The translations under genes and the position numbers were made by a program. From positions 1 to 64,000 of the forward strand of contig NZ_JACYHE010000020.1 in assembly GCF_021696945.1 (NCBI RefSeq): DNA of 64,000 nucleotides, given 5' to 3'. The notes under the pieces are model-generated. The model did not search any database, was not told the origin of the DNA, and saw only the letters and a list, made by a program, of their open reading frames with translations. Shown here piece after piece: positions 1-8,678 of this stretch (position 1 is the stretch's first letter; each line of letters opens with the position of its first letter). Source of the DNA: Streptomyces sp. JJ36. GTDB lineage: Bacteria > Actinomycetota > Actinomycetes > Streptomycetales > Streptomycetaceae.

Positions 1-304
1 CCCGTCACAGGCGGGTGAACGCCGGCCGACCAGGCCACCCGCGCCCGCAGCATGAGCGCGCCCCAGCGAGGCACCCCTCCCCTCGTAGCCCGCCAAGCAG
101 TGACCGTAACCAGGCGGTCGCGTCAGCCGCCCACCTGCCGCAACGGAGCGCTCACGGGGGCCTCCGGCCCCTGCGTGCGCGATGCCTCCCGCCACAGGCG
201 CGACCCTGCCGCCCCCGTCCGCCCCCGGGTGTGAGCCGTCCGCTCGCACGAGCGTCGGGCACGTGCGGCCCACGCACGCCGTCCCGCACGCCCCGTGCCG
301 CGGC
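1..304. repeat. Truncated copy A of the dispersed GC-rich repeat, then unassigned intergenic DNA
   Basis: Bases 1 to about 105 match the distal part of the repeats at 20381-20669 and 33161-33455: they share the CCCGTCACAG start, the GCATGAGCGCG core and the GCCAAGCAGTGACC end. The copy is cut by the window edge. Short open frames here are frame-shifted between copies, so I treat it as non-coding. I see nothing identifiable in 106-304; it is the downstream flank of the regulator gene that ends at 305. Confidence 0.7.
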
Positions 305-961
305 TCACTCGCCGTAGCGTTCCGCGCGGTGCTTGCGCCAGCGGTCCAGCAGCTCCGCCAGCTCGCCCTGCATGAACTGGAAGAAGTCCCGTGTCTCCTC
401 GAGCCGCCGGCCGGCCGGGGTGTCCGTGCCCAGCGCCTCCGCCCCGGCCGCGAGGGTGTCCGCCCAGCGGTCGAGCATCCGGTCCCGGTCGGTGAAGGCC
501 TCGTACCAGATGTCCGGGTGTACCCGGTACAGGTCGCGCCGGGAGCCGGGCGTGCGCTCCCGGCTGACCATCCGTACCTGGGAGAGGTACCGCACGGCGC
601 CGGAGATCGCGGCGGGGCTGACCTGGAGGCGCTCGGCGAGTTCCTTGGAGCTCAGCGCGCCGCTCTCCGAGGCGAGCAGGCAGGCGAAGACACGGGACGC
701 CATGCGCTGCATGCCGCCCTCCGTCAGGTCCGCGGCGAACCGCTCCACGAAGGGGGAGACCCGCGCCGCGTACGCGTCCCCGGGACCCCCGCCTCCCGGG
801 GACGCCGTGTCCGGGGTCTCTGCGCGCGTCTCGTCCGCCCCAGGGGCGCCCGCAGCCGGGCCCGCCCCCGGGGCGCCGGCCCTTCCGGCCGCCTCAGCCG
901 CCTCAGCGGCCCCGGCCGCCCCGGTGCCGTGGCCCTGCTCGCGCTCGTTCCTCTCGGTCAC
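305..961 (-). CDS. GbsR/MarR-family transcriptional regulator
   Basis: Predicted winged-helix repressor of about 218 residues, divergent from an ABC exporter. The N-terminal third is low-complexity Ala/Pro/Gly. The folded part begins near FVERFAADL and contains the helix-turn-helix run SSKELAERLQVSPAAISGAV, a wing with RERTPGSRRDLYRV, and a C-terminal helical dimerisation region. This arrangement is typical of GbsR/MarR regulators that sit beside the drug-type ABC transporter they control. The frame stays open to about 1126, but starting there would overlap the promoter region, so I place the start at the GTG at 961 (VTERNE); GTGs between the two are possible. A 26-bp imperfect palindrome at 1117-1142 is a good candidate operator. 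The specific ligand is unknown. Confidence 0.8.
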   Translation of the reverse strand: MTERNEREQGHGTGAAGAAEAAEAAGRAGAPGAGPAAGAPGADETRAETPDTASPGGGGPGDAYAARVSPFVERFAADLTEGGMQRMASRVFACLLASESGALSSKELAERLQVSPAAISGAVRYLSQVRMVSRERTPGSRRDLYRVHPDIWYEAFTDRDRMLDRWADTLAAGAEALGTDTPAGRRLEETRDFFQFMQGELAELLDRWRKHRAERYGE

Positions 962-1116
962 ATCCACCCCGCTCCGTACTCCCGCGGTGCCGCGCTCTCG
1001 TCCTGCGGGCCCGTGGCCCGTATCGCTGCTGTCCCCGCCATCTCTGCCCTCTCTGCCTCGTCGGCTCGCGACCCGCACGCTGACGGCCCCACTCTTCCGA
1101 TGATCCTGACGTTTCC

Positions 1117-1142
1117 TTAACTTCACAAATTTCTGAAACTAA
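1117..1142. promoter_or_regulatory. Candidate operator: 26-bp imperfect palindrome
   Basis: The element is an inverted repeat of form TTA-NN-TTCA-N-AAATTT-N-TGAA-NN-TAA, with 20 of 26 positions symmetric. It is AT-rich in a very GC-rich setting. It covers the spacer of the predicted exporter promoter, so a bound dimer would block RNA polymerase. The divergent GbsR/MarR-type regulator is the obvious candidate binder (inference). Confidence 0.6.
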
Positions 1143-1150
1143 AGTACCTT
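1122..1150 (+). promoter_or_regulatory. Predicted promoter of the ABC exporter operon, probably leaderless
   Basis: A TTCACA -35-like box at 1122-1127 and a TACCTT -10-like box at 1145-1150 are separated by 17 nt. The ATG lies only 7 nt after the -10 box, so transcription should start at or next to the start codon. No usable Shine-Dalgarno sequence lies between. The promoter is embedded in the 1117-1142 palindrome. Confidence 0.55.
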
Positions 1151-1157
1151 CGGAAGC

Positions 1158-2204
1158 ATGACCACGGCAAGCAACGCCATCTCCGTCTCCGGCCTCGTCA
1201 AGACCTTCGGCCGGACACGCGCACTGGACGGGCTCGACCTCGACGTCGAGACGGGGGAGGTGCACGGCTTCCTGGGGCCCAACGGCGCCGGCAAGTCCAC
1301 CACCATCCGGGTACTCCTCGGCCTGCTCCGGGCCGACGCCGGCACCGCCCGCGTCCTCGGCCGCGATCCCTGGCACGACGCCGTCGAGCTGCACCGGCGG
1401 CTCGCCTACGTCCCCGGGGACGTCGAGCTCTGGCCCAACCTCACCGGCGGCGAGGCGATCGACCTGCTGTCCCGGCTGCGCGGCGGCGCGGGCGGCGTGG
1501 ACAAGCGGCGCCGCGACGAGCTGATCGAGCGCTTCGACCTCGATCCGACCAAGAAGGGCCGTACCTACTCCAAGGGCAACCGGCAGAAGGTCGCCATCGT
1601 CGCCGCCCTCGCCTCCGACGCCGAACTGCTGCTCCTGGACGAGCCGACGGCCGGTCTGGACCCGCTGATGGAGGTCGTGTTCCAGGACGTGATCGTCCAG
1701 GCCAAGGAGGCCGGCCGGACGGTCCTGCTCTCCAGCCACATCCTCGCCCAGGTCGAGAAGCTCTGCGACCGGGTCAGCATCGTCCGGCTCGGCGAGGTCG
1801 TGCAGTCCGGCACGCTCAGCGAGATGCGGCACCTGACCCGTACGACCATCGAGGCCGAGACCGAGCGCCCGGTCACCGGCCTGGACGAGCTGACCGGCGT
1901 GCACGACGTGCGGCACGAGGACGGCCGGGTGCGGTTCGCCGTGGACGGCGCCCACCTGGACGCGGCCGTGCGGACCCTGACCGGCTTCGGTATCCGCGGT
2001 CTGACCAGCCACCCGCCGACGCTGGAGGAGCTGATGCTCCGTCACTACGGCGACGTCATCGGGCCCAACGGCGCCTCCGGCGCCGGTGCCGGCGACACAC
2101 CCGCGGGAATCCCCGTGCCCGGCGGCGCGGCGCCGGCGCGGACCGCGACCGGCGCCCCGGGAGACTCCGGCACCTCCGGCACCTCCGGCGGAGGGGTGTC
2201 ATGA
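1158..2204 (+). CDS. ABC exporter ATP-binding subunit (DrrA-like)
   Basis: ATPase of an ABC-2 type exporter, 348 residues, expected to act as a dimer on the cytoplasmic face of the permease encoded next. It has Walker A (GPNGAGKST, about residues 41-49), a signature-like segment YSKGNRQK in place of canonical LSGGQ, Walker B with [12 protein letters not shown], and the H-loop SSHILAQ. The C-terminal domain after about residue 220 and the Ala/Gly/Thr-rich tail resemble DrrA/CcmA-type drug-export ATPases. The stop overlaps the permease ATG by 4 nt, implying translational coupling. The substrate is not predictable; resistance or lipid export is usual for the family. The divergent regulator and the palindrome upstream suggest inducible expression. 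Confidence 0.92.
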   Translation: MTTASNAISVSGLVKTFGRTRALDGLDLDVETGEVHGFLGPNGAGKSTTIRVLLGLLRADAGTARVLGRDPWHDAVELHRRLAYVPGDVELWPNLTGGEAIDLLSRLRGGAGGVDKRRRDELIERFDLDPTKKGRTYSKGNRQKVAIVAALASDAELLLLDEPTAGLDPLMEVVFQDVIVQAKEAGRTVLLSSHILAQVEKLCDRVSIVRLGEVVQSGTLSEMRHLTRTTIEAETERPVTGLDELTGVHDVRHEDGRVRFAVDGAHLDAAVRTLTGFGIRGLTSHPPTLEELMLRHYGDVIGPNGASGAGAGDTPAGIPVPGGAAPARTATGAPGDSGTSGTSGGGVS

Positions 2205-3862
2205 CGACGACCGCCACACCCCCCACCACCCGCCCGGCGGCCGCCGCGCGCCCGCGCGGCGGCGACGCACTGGCCGGTACCGGCACCCTGCTCCGCTTCA
2301 ACCTGCGGCGGGACCGCATCCGCATCCCCGTCTGGGTGCTCGCGCTCTTCCTCGGCACCCTCTCCACGCTGTCCAGCCTCAAGCAGAGCTACCCGGACGC
2401 CGAGGACCGCGCCTCCACCGCCGAGACCCTCGACAGTCCCGCCGGGCTCGCCATGAGCGGCCCCGGCCGCTACCTCGACGACTACAACTACGGCTCGATG
2501 ATGGGCCACCAGATGCTCGGCTTCGTCGTCGTGCTGGTGGGCCTGATGAGCGTGCTCATGATCGCCCGGCACACCCGGGCCGAGGAGGAGACCGGGCGGG
2601 CCGAGCTGGTCCGCGCCGCGGTCGTCGGGCGGCACGCGCACCTCACCGCCGCCCTCGCCACCGCCGCCCTGACCAACGTCCTGCTCGGGCTGCTGCTCGC
2701 CCTCGGGCTCGGCGGCGCCGGCGGCTCCGGCATCACCTGGAGCGGCTCGCTGCTCTACGGCGCCGCGCACACCGTGACCGGCCTGGTCTTCGCCGCCGTC
2801 GCCGCCGTCACCGTGCAGATCACGGGCCACTCGCGCGGCGCCTCCGGCATGGCCCTCGCCGTCATCGGCGTCGCCTACGCACTGCGCGCGGCAGGCGACG
2901 TGGGCAGCGGCGTGCTCTCCTGGCTCTCCCCGATCGGCTGGGCGCAGCGCACCTACGTCTACGTGGACGACCGCTGGTGGCCGCTGCTGCTCGCCCTCGC
3001 CTTCGCGGCCGCGCTGACGGCGACGGCGTACGTGCTGAGCACCCGCCGCGACGTCGGCGCGGGGCTCCGTGCCACCCGGCAGGGGCGCGCCACCGCGACG
3101 AACAGCCTGCTCCAGCCGCTCGGCTTCGCGCTGCGGCTGCACCGTGGCATGCTCTTCGGCTTCTGCGCCGGGCTGTTCGTGATGGGGGCGATGTACGGGT
3201 CGATCCTCGGCGACGTCGAAGACATGATCGAGGACATCGCGGAGCTCCGGGAGGCCGTGCAGCAGCTCGGCGGCGCCACCATCGCCGAGTCCTTCGCCTC
3301 CACGGTGATGATCGTGCTGGCCGTCGTCGCCTCCGTGCACGTCGTGCTGGCCACGCTGCGGCCGCGCGCCGAGGAGTCCGCCGGACGGGCGGAGCCGCTG
3401 CTCTCCACGGCCCTCTCCCGGGCGCGCTGGGTCGGCAGCCACCTGGTCGTCGCGACGGCCGGCGGGGTGCTGGTGCTGGCCGCGGCCGGCCTGGGCTTCG
3501 GAGTGCTGGGCGCCTCCGCGACCGGCGACGAAGGGTTCCTTCCCGACCTGCTCGTCGGCGCCCTCGTCTACGCGCCCGCCCTCTGGGTGACCGCGGGCGC
3601 CGCGGTGGCGCTCTACGGCTGGGTGCCGCGGGCCGCCCCGGCGGCCTGGCTGCTGCCGGTGTACGCGTTCGTGGTCGGCTATCTGGGGCAGCTCCTCAGC
3701 TTCCCGGGCTGGATGAGCAACCTCTCGCCCTTCGGGCACGTGCCGCAGCTCCCGGCCGAGGACCTGCGCTGGACGCCGCTGCTGCTGCTCACCGCTGTGG
3801 CGGCGGGCCTGGTCGCCCTCGGGCTCGCGGGCTTCCGCCGGCGCGACCTGGAGACCAAGTAG
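2201..3862 (+). CDS. ABC-2 type exporter permease
   Basis: Integral membrane subunit of 553 residues, coupled to the ATPase by an ATGA overlap. Hydrophobic segments occur in two sets, roughly residues 45-340 and 340-550, each with about six helices. It therefore looks like a fused double-length permease, as in many actinobacterial antibiotic-type exporters. A central hydrophilic region carries residues such as [15 protein letters not shown]. The protein ends in a short basic tail (FRRRDLETK). A strong hairpin follows 24 nt after the stop. The family is clear from topology and context; the substrate is unknown. Confidence 0.88.
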   Translation: MTTTATPPTTRPAAAARPRGGDALAGTGTLLRFNLRRDRIRIPVWVLALFLGTLSTLSSLKQSYPDAEDRASTAETLDSPAGLAMSGPGRYLDDYNYGSMMGHQMLGFVVVLVGLMSVLMIARHTRAEEETGRAELVRAAVVGRHAHLTAALATAALTNVLLGLLLALGLGGAGGSGITWSGSLLYGAAHTVTGLVFAAVAAVTVQITGHSRGASGMALAVIGVAYALRAAGDVGSGVLSWLSPIGWAQRTYVYVDDRWWPLLLALAFAAALTATAYVLSTRRDVGAGLRATRQGRATATNSLLQPLGFALRLHRGMLFGFCAGLFVMGAMYGSILGDVEDMIEDIAELREAVQQLGGATIAESFASTVMIVLAVVASVHVVLATLRPRAEESAGRAEPLLSTALSRARWVGSHLVVATAGGVLVLAAAGLGFGVLGASATGDEGFLPDLLVGALVYAPALWVTAGAAVALYGWVPRAAPAAWLLPVYAFVVGYLGQLLSFPGWMSNLSPFGHVPQLPAEDLRWTPLLLLTAVAAGLVALGLAGFRRRDLETK

Positions 3863-4249
3863 TCCCGTAACGCACCGGAAACCGGTCCCGTGCCGCCGGA
3901 CACGGTGGCACGGGGCACGGGCCTGCGGTGCGCGGTGTGCGGCCCGTGGCCTGCGGAGCGCCGGACGACGGGCCGGCCGGGTACGGCTTCCGCCTCCCGG
4001 CCCCGCACGGCCCCCCGGGTCTCACCGTGTGCCCTCGCGGGGCTCGGGGCCTGCTGCCGCGCGGGGCGCCACCCCGCGAGGCCGTACCCGCGTTCCGCCC
4101 GCAGGACGGGCGGAACGGCGTCAGCCTCCCGTGCGGGCGGGCGTACCCCGCGCGTGGGGCGGGCGGATCGTGCCCCGGACGGCGGAGGGCCCCACCCGGG
4201 CGGAGGCGCCGGAAGTGCGCCCACCCCGCGACGCTGCTCGCATGGGGAC
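3863..4249. other. Intergenic gap: terminator only
   Basis: Apart from the hairpin at 3887-3914 I find no gene or recognisable site. Open frames here continue upstream of the next gene but lack coding signs and a ribosome-binding site. Confidence 0.5.
3887..3914 (+). terminator. Hairpin terminator after the ABC exporter operon
   Basis: A 12-bp stem (one G-U pair), CCCGTGCCGCCG with CGGTGGCACGGG around a GACA loop, lies 24 nt past the permease stop. No T-run follows, as is common in Streptomyces. Confidence 0.6.
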
Positions 4250-5002
4250 ATGACCTCGCGTACGCACACGGCTCCCCTCCGTGTCCGTCGGCTCGCCGCG
4301 GGAGCCGCCGCGGTGCTCGCGCTGGGCTGCGCCGCGGGCGTGGCTCCCGGCGTCACCGCGCCCGGCACCGCGGTGGCCGCCGCCCCGCGGGAGGCCGTGC
4401 CGCCGAAGGCCGTACCGCCCGGAGCCCCGGCCACTCCCGCAGCCGGTGCCGCCGAGGCCCCGCCGGACGACGGCGACCGGCCCGGTGACGGCATCGCGCT
4501 CACCCCCAAGGCCGGGGCGGCCGGGGTCACCGTCGGCATCCGCGCGGACTGCGAGACGGCGGGTGACGGCACCGTGGCCTCGCCGGCCTTCGCCTCCGTG
4601 GTGAAGCTCCGCCCGGCCGGGGACGCCGCCGTCGCCCGGGCCACCGTCAAGCCGGGACTCCGGCCCGGGCGGCGCTATGTCGTCACCGCCAACTGCAGCG
4701 CCGGTGAGTCGCTGACCTCCAGCTTCGTCCACCCCGGGCAGCACACGGAGGGCCGCCCGGGCGAGGCCGGTGCTCCCGGCGACCGCCCGGGCCGCCGCGC
4801 CGACGTCGCCCCCGAGGCGGACGGCGGCGGCCGTACGGACGGCAGTTCCGGCCACGCGCCCCCGCAGTCGCGGCACGAGGCGGCGGCCCCCCGGGGCAGC
4901 AGCGCCGGCAACGTCGCGCTCGCCTTCAGCGGCGGCCTGGCCACCGCGGCCCTCGCCGGCTACCTGCTGACCGCGCGGGCCCGCCGGGCGGTGCGGCGAT
5001 GA
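4250..5002 (+). CDS. Exported Ala/Pro-rich protein with C-terminal membrane anchor
   Basis: Predicted secreted or anchored protein of about 250 residues. The ATG at 4250 is followed by a basic N-region (TSRTHTAPLRVRR) and a hydrophobic signal segment ending near TAVAAA. The middle contains a small folded-looking domain (about residues 85-170) with two cysteines about 43 residues apart, in ADCETA and ANCSAG. A disordered Gly/Pro/Asp linker follows, then a C-terminal hydrophobic helix (GNVALAFSGGLATAALAGYLL) and a basic ARARRAVRR tail. That tail resembles sortase substrates but has no LPXTG motif. The stop overlaps the sortase-like gene by 4 nt, so the two proteins are probably made together. 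No characterised family recognised. Confidence 0.7.
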   Translation: MTSRTHTAPLRVRRLAAGAAAVLALGCAAGVAPGVTAPGTAVAAAPREAVPPKAVPPGAPATPAAGAAEAPPDDGDRPGDGIALTPKAGAAGVTVGIRADCETAGDGTVASPAFASVVKLRPAGDAAVARATVKPGLRPGRRYVVTANCSAGESLTSSFVHPGQHTEGRPGEAGAPGDRPGRRADVAPEADGGGRTDGSSGHAPPQSRHEAAAPRGSSAGNVALAFSGGLATAALAGYLLTARARRAVRR

Positions 5003-5625
5003 CCACCCGTCACCAGCGTCTCTCCTTCTACGGCCGCCGGCTGGAGGCAGGCTGGGTGGTGTGCGCGACGCTGCTCGCCGTCCTCCTCAGCCAGCTCGTC
5101 CCGGACGGCACCGCAGACGCCACCGCGAGCGCCGCCGCCGAGGACGACCGCCCCGGCGGTGCCGCGGGCCGCGCCGAGCCCCTGCCCCGTTCGGCCCCGG
5201 CCCGCCTGCGGATCGCCGGCACGGGGATCGACGCCGGCATCGTCGAGGCCATGCGCAGGCCCGACGGCAGCCCGCCGGCCCCGCCGCGCGGCCGGGTCAT
5301 GCAGATCGCCTGGGACCGCGCCGGCCCCGCGCCCGGTGAGGCGGGGCCCGCGGTCCTCGGCGGGCATCTGGAGTCGGGGGCCGGGCCCTCGGCGTTCGCC
5401 GGGCTCGGCGGGGTACGGCCCGGCGCGCTGGTGTCCGTCGTACGCGAGGACGGGGTCACGGCGCGGTTCGCGATCGACGCGGTGCAGCAGTTCGCCGAGT
5501 CGACCCCGTCCATCGAGCGGCTGATCTACCGCGACACGGCGCAGCCCACGTTGCGCCTGGTGGCCCGCGGCGACGGCCAGAACATCGTGGTCTTCGCCCA
5601 CCTGGCCGCCACCACCGGCACCTGA
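4999..5625 (+). CDS. Class F sortase-like protein lacking the catalytic cysteine
   Basis: 208 residues with an N-terminal membrane segment (about 17-34), a disordered linker, then a sortase beta-barrel domain from about residue 68. The conserved histidine is present in VLGGHLESGAGPSAF (His123). The strand that normally reads L-R-L-I-T-C-G-G followed by a loop before NVVVFA instead reads LRLVARGDGQNIVVFA. The nucleophilic cysteine is Ala189 and the following loop that normally carries the active-site region is deleted. The DNA supports this reading with no frameshift in the open frame. Transpeptidase activity is therefore unlikely by family knowledge. It may be a binding or regulatory pseudo-sortase acting with the exported protein upstream, to which it is translationally coupled. 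Confidence 0.8.
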   Translation: MTTRHQRLSFYGRRLEAGWVVCATLLAVLLSQLVPDGTADATASAAAEDDRPGGAAGRAEPLPRSAPARLRIAGTGIDAGIVEAMRRPDGSPPAPPRGRVMQIAWDRAGPAPGEAGPAVLGGHLESGAGPSAFAGLGGVRPGALVSVVREDGVTARFAIDAVQQFAESTPSIERLIYRDTAQPTLRLVARGDGQNIVVFAHLAATTGT

Positions 5626-5921
5626 CCCCGCGCCGCTTCCACCGCACCGGACCGTGGTTCCGCCGGTTACCGCCTGCTCGTGGTGGGCGTCTCCGCGGCA
5701 TTCCGGTGGTCGTGTCGGGGGCGGTCGTCGTGGCGGCAGGGGCGGGGTCTGACGCACTACCGGCGGAGGACGGGACGGCACGTCCTGCGCCGGCACGGAG
5801 GGCTGCGCCCCGGAAGCCGCGGGGACGCATCCGTGACCGGTCCGGCCGGAGCGGCGCGCTCTCTCCCGAGCGAACGCCTCGCGCAGCGCAATCCGGTTGC
5901 CGGAACGCCGGGCGTCACCGA

Positions 5922-6464
5922 ATGATGAGCGGGATGAGCGACGCGTATGTGATCCGTCCGGTGCGGGTGGACGACTGGCCTGCCGTGAAGGAACTCCGCC
6001 TGGCGGCGCTGCAGGACCCGGTGGCTCCCCTCGCCTTCCTGGAGACCTACGAGCAGGCCGAGACCCACCCCGACGACTTCTGGAAGGACCGCGCCGCGCG
6101 GTGCGCCGAAGGGGGGCTCAACCGGCAGTTCGTGGCCGAGGGACCCCGGGGCGACTGGGCGGGCTCGGTGACCGTGCTGGTGGAGGAGCCCGGCACGGAG
6201 GACTTCCTCGGGGAGCGCGTGGCGCAGCGCCAGGCCCACCTCGTCGGCGTCTTCGTGCGCGAGGGGTACCGGGGCGGCCGGGTGGCGCCGGAGCTGTTCC
6301 GGGCCGCCGTCGGGTGGGCCCGGGCCAGGGAGGGCGTGAGCCGGGTACGGCTGTTCGTCCACGAGGACAACGCCCGCGCCCAGGGCTTCTACCGCAAGGC
6401 CGGCTTCCGCCGCACCCGGGTCGTCGGCGACGAGTACGAGATGGAGCTCCGCCCCTCCGCGTGA
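5922..6464 (+). CDS. GNAT-family N-acetyltransferase
   Basis: About 180-residue acetyl-CoA-dependent acyltransferase. The N-terminus IRPVRVDDWPAVKELRLAAL is the usual GNAT strand-helix start. Motif A is seen as LVGVFVREGYRGGRVAPELF, with the R/Q-x-x-G-x-G/A-type pyrophosphate loop. Motif B is VRLFVHEDNARAQGFYRKAGFRR. Three in-frame ATGs (5922, 5925, 5934) lie close together and none has a clear ribosome-binding site; I chose the first. It converges on the kinase gene, with a 16-nt perfect palindrome between them. The substrate (small molecule or protein) cannot be inferred. Confidence 0.88.
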   Translation: MMSGMSDAYVIRPVRVDDWPAVKELRLAALQDPVAPLAFLETYEQAETHPDDFWKDRAARCAEGGLNRQFVAEGPRGDWAGSVTVLVEEPGTEDFLGERVAQRQAHLVGVFVREGYRGGRVAPELFRAAVGWARAREGVSRVRLFVHEDNARAQGFYRKAGFRRTRVVGDEYEMELRPSA

Positions 6465-6465
6465 T

Positions 6466-6481
6466 CCCGGCGCGCGCCGGG
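6466..6481. terminator. Bidirectional terminator-like palindrome between convergent genes
   Basis: CCCGGCGCGCGCCGGG is a perfect 16-nt palindrome two bases after the GNAT stop and 13 bases beyond the kinase stop on the other strand. Confidence 0.45.
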
Positions 6482-6494
6482 TCCGCGGGGGCGG

Positions 6495-8318
6495 TCAGAG
6501 GCGGCCGGCGAGGCGGTCGTCCTGCCAGCGGGTGAGGCGGAGGACGATGACGATGGCGAGGATGGCGGCCGGGATGCCGAGGAGGTCGCAGAAGACGGAG
6601 AGCGCCAGCCAGCCCTGGGCGTCGTCGATGCTGCCCGACTCGTACCAGGTCTCCGTGAGCAGCATGCTCAGCAGCCCGCCGAAGCAGAGCAGCGTGGTCC
6701 ACCAGCCGTTGAGCAGCCCGCGCCGGGCGCCGGGAGGGCGCGGCCCGTACCAGCCGCCGGTGGCGGAGCCGGGGGCGCTGGCCTGCCAGACGTCGTTGGC
6801 GATCTGCTTGGGCAGGAAGAGCGCGGCGACCGGGATGAACCAGGCGCCGACGGCCATGCCCGGCGCGTGCCGTACCCGGCCGGGTGCGAACGCCTCGGCG
6901 TTCGTCCGCACCCGCCAGAACCACGCCACCCAGGCGGCGATGGTGCCCAGCCCCAGCAGGGTGCCGAGGCTGCGCAGGGCCTCCGAGGTGGAGCGCAGGT
7001 CGCCGTAGTCCGCGTCGAAGCGCGGGGAGAAGTGCGCGGAGCTGTCGTCCAGGGCCTCGTACGCGCTGATGCTGAAGATCAGGTCGATGGTCAGCAGGGC
7101 CAGCACGGCAGCCAGCAGCGCCCAGGTGACGGTGGCGACGGGCCGTGCGGTGCGGGGCGGCCGGGGTGGCGGCCCGCCGGGGTGGGGCAGCGGCGCGTGG
7201 TACGCGGAGGGCGGCTGGTAGCCGGTCTGCGGGGCCGGTGGGCCGGGCACAGGCTGCCAGGCGGTCGCCGACTGCGGGTAGCCGTACGGGGTGCTGTGTG
7301 CCGGTGCCCCGGGGCCGCCTGGCGGCGGGGTGGACGGAGGCCCGGGCGGTACCGCCGGCGGCGGGGTGGAGGGTGCTCCGGTGCCCGGTGCTCCGAAGGC
7401 CGCCGCCTGCGCCTCCGGGTCCTCGCTGTCCAGCAACTGCACGGCGTGCCGACCGAGTTGCGCCAGCACCTCGCCGGGCAGCCAGGTGCCGGAGATCTCG
7501 CCGTGGGTGCGTGCGGTCAGCGTGGGCAGGTCGGGCCGCTGATCCGCGCGCTTCGCGAGGCACGCCGAGACGAGTGCGTACAGGGGTCCGGAGAGGCCGG
7601 TGAGGTCCGGCTCCTCCTCGGCGACGCGGAACATCAGCGCGTGCACCCCGCTGTCCGCCGTGCCGAACGGCATCCGCCCGGTGGCGGCGTACGCCAGCAC
7701 CGCGCCGAGGCAGAAGACGTCGCTGGCCGGGGTGACGGGCTCGCCGCGCACCTGTTCGGGCGACATGAAGCCCGGGGAGCCGATGACCGCTCCGGTGCTG
7801 GTGAGGCCGCCGGAGGACTGCATCGCGGCGTCCGCGGCGCGGGCGATGCCGAAGTCGATGACCCGGGGGCCGTCGAAGGTCAGCAGGATGTTGGACGGTT
7901 TGAGGTCGCGGTGGATCAGCCCGGCGCCGTGGATGGCGGAGAGCGCCCGGACCAGGCCGGTGGCGAGGGCCCGTACGGAGTGCTCGGGCAGCGGGCCGTA
8001 GTCGTCGTCGACGACCTGGGCGAGGGACGGGCCGGCGATGTACCCGGTGGCGACCCAGGGCTCGGCGGCCTGCGTGTCGGCGTCCAGCACGGGCGCCGTC
8101 CAGTCCCCGCCCACCCGGCGGGCCGCGACGATCTCCTGGGTGAAGCGGCGGCGGAAGTCGGGGTGCCGGGCCAGCTCCCCCTTGACGACCTTGACGGCGA
8201 CCGTACGGCCGCGCTCGGAGCGGGCGAGGTAGACGCGGCCCATGCCGCCCTCGCCCAGCCTGCCCAGCAGGCGGTAACCGCCTGTCCAGCGGGGATCCTC
8301 GCTGCTCAGCCTCTCCAT
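6495..8318 (-). CDS. Serine/threonine protein kinase fused to a DUF4328-like membrane domain
   Basis: About 607 residues. The N-terminal Hanks-type kinase domain (about 12-270) has the Gly loop GEGGMG, Lys43 in VAVKVVKG, the catalytic HRDLKPSN (Asp138), DFG at 155-157, and a GSPGFMSPEQ activation segment. All catalytic residues are intact. A Pro/Gly/Tyr-rich linker leads to about four or five hydrophobic segments including WFWRVRTNAEAFAPG and GAWFIPVAALFLPKQIANDVW, which match DUF4328 membrane proteins. The kinase would face the cytoplasm. The ATG at 8318 is preserved behind GGGGGAGGT at a 7-nt spacing, so I prefer it to the ATG at 8351. There are no PASTA repeats, so this is not PknB-like in sensing. 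The signal and targets are unknown. Confidence 0.9.
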   Translation of the reverse strand: MERLSSEDPRWTGGYRLLGRLGEGGMGRVYLARSERGRTVAVKVVKGELARHPDFRRRFTQEIVAARRVGGDWTAPVLDADTQAAEPWVATGYIAGPSLAQVVDDDYGPLPEHSVRALATGLVRALSAIHGAGLIHRDLKPSNILLTFDGPRVIDFGIARAADAAMQSSGGLTSTGAVIGSPGFMSPEQVRGEPVTPASDVFCLGAVLAYAATGRMPFGTADSGVHALMFRVAEEEPDLTGLSGPLYALVSACLAKRADQRPDLPTLTARTHGEISGTWLPGEVLAQLGRHAVQLLDSEDPEAQAAAFGAPGTGAPSTPPPAVPPGPPSTPPPGGPGAPAHSTPYGYPQSATAWQPVPGPPAPQTGYQPPSAYHAPLPHPGGPPPRPPRTARPVATVTWALLAAVLALLTIDLIFSISAYEALDDSSAHFSPRFDADYGDLRSTSEALRSLGTLLGLGTIAAWVAWFWRVRTNAEAFAPGRVRHAPGMAVGAWFIPVAALFLPKQIANDVWQASAPGSATGGWYGPRPPGARRGLLNGWWTTLLCFGGLLSMLLTETWYESGSIDDAQGWLALSVFCDLLGIPAAILAIVIVLRLTRWQDDRLAGRL

Positions 8319-8678
8319 CTGCCGACCTCCCCCGAACGCGCCCCCGTGCATCGACCGCCACGAGGATACGGGTGCCGCGGCCCCGCGGTGGCGACGGGCG
8401 CCGGGGCCGAGTCGGTTCCGTTACCCGTGGCGTCCCGGAAGGGGGGCCGGCTGCGCGGCGAAGGGACCCGGGGAGCACCGTGCGCCTGGCGGGGAGACGG
8501 GCGGCAGGCCGGCCCGGCGGGGTACGCCCCGGCGACCGGGCGACGTGCGTGCCTGCCGCCGGGGGGCGGCCCGGGCGGCCCGGGGCCGGGCGCCCGGAGT
8601 GCGGTCGGTGAGGCGGTCCCGTGCGGCTGCCCAGGGGCCCCGGCGCCCCGGAGCACGTCCGGGCGGGGGCACGGCCCG
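8319..8678. other. Intergenic gap upstream of the kinase gene
   Basis: The 360 nt hold the kinase ribosome-binding site next to 8318 and presumably its promoter. No further gene, hairpin or repeat could be supported. Confidence 0.4.
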
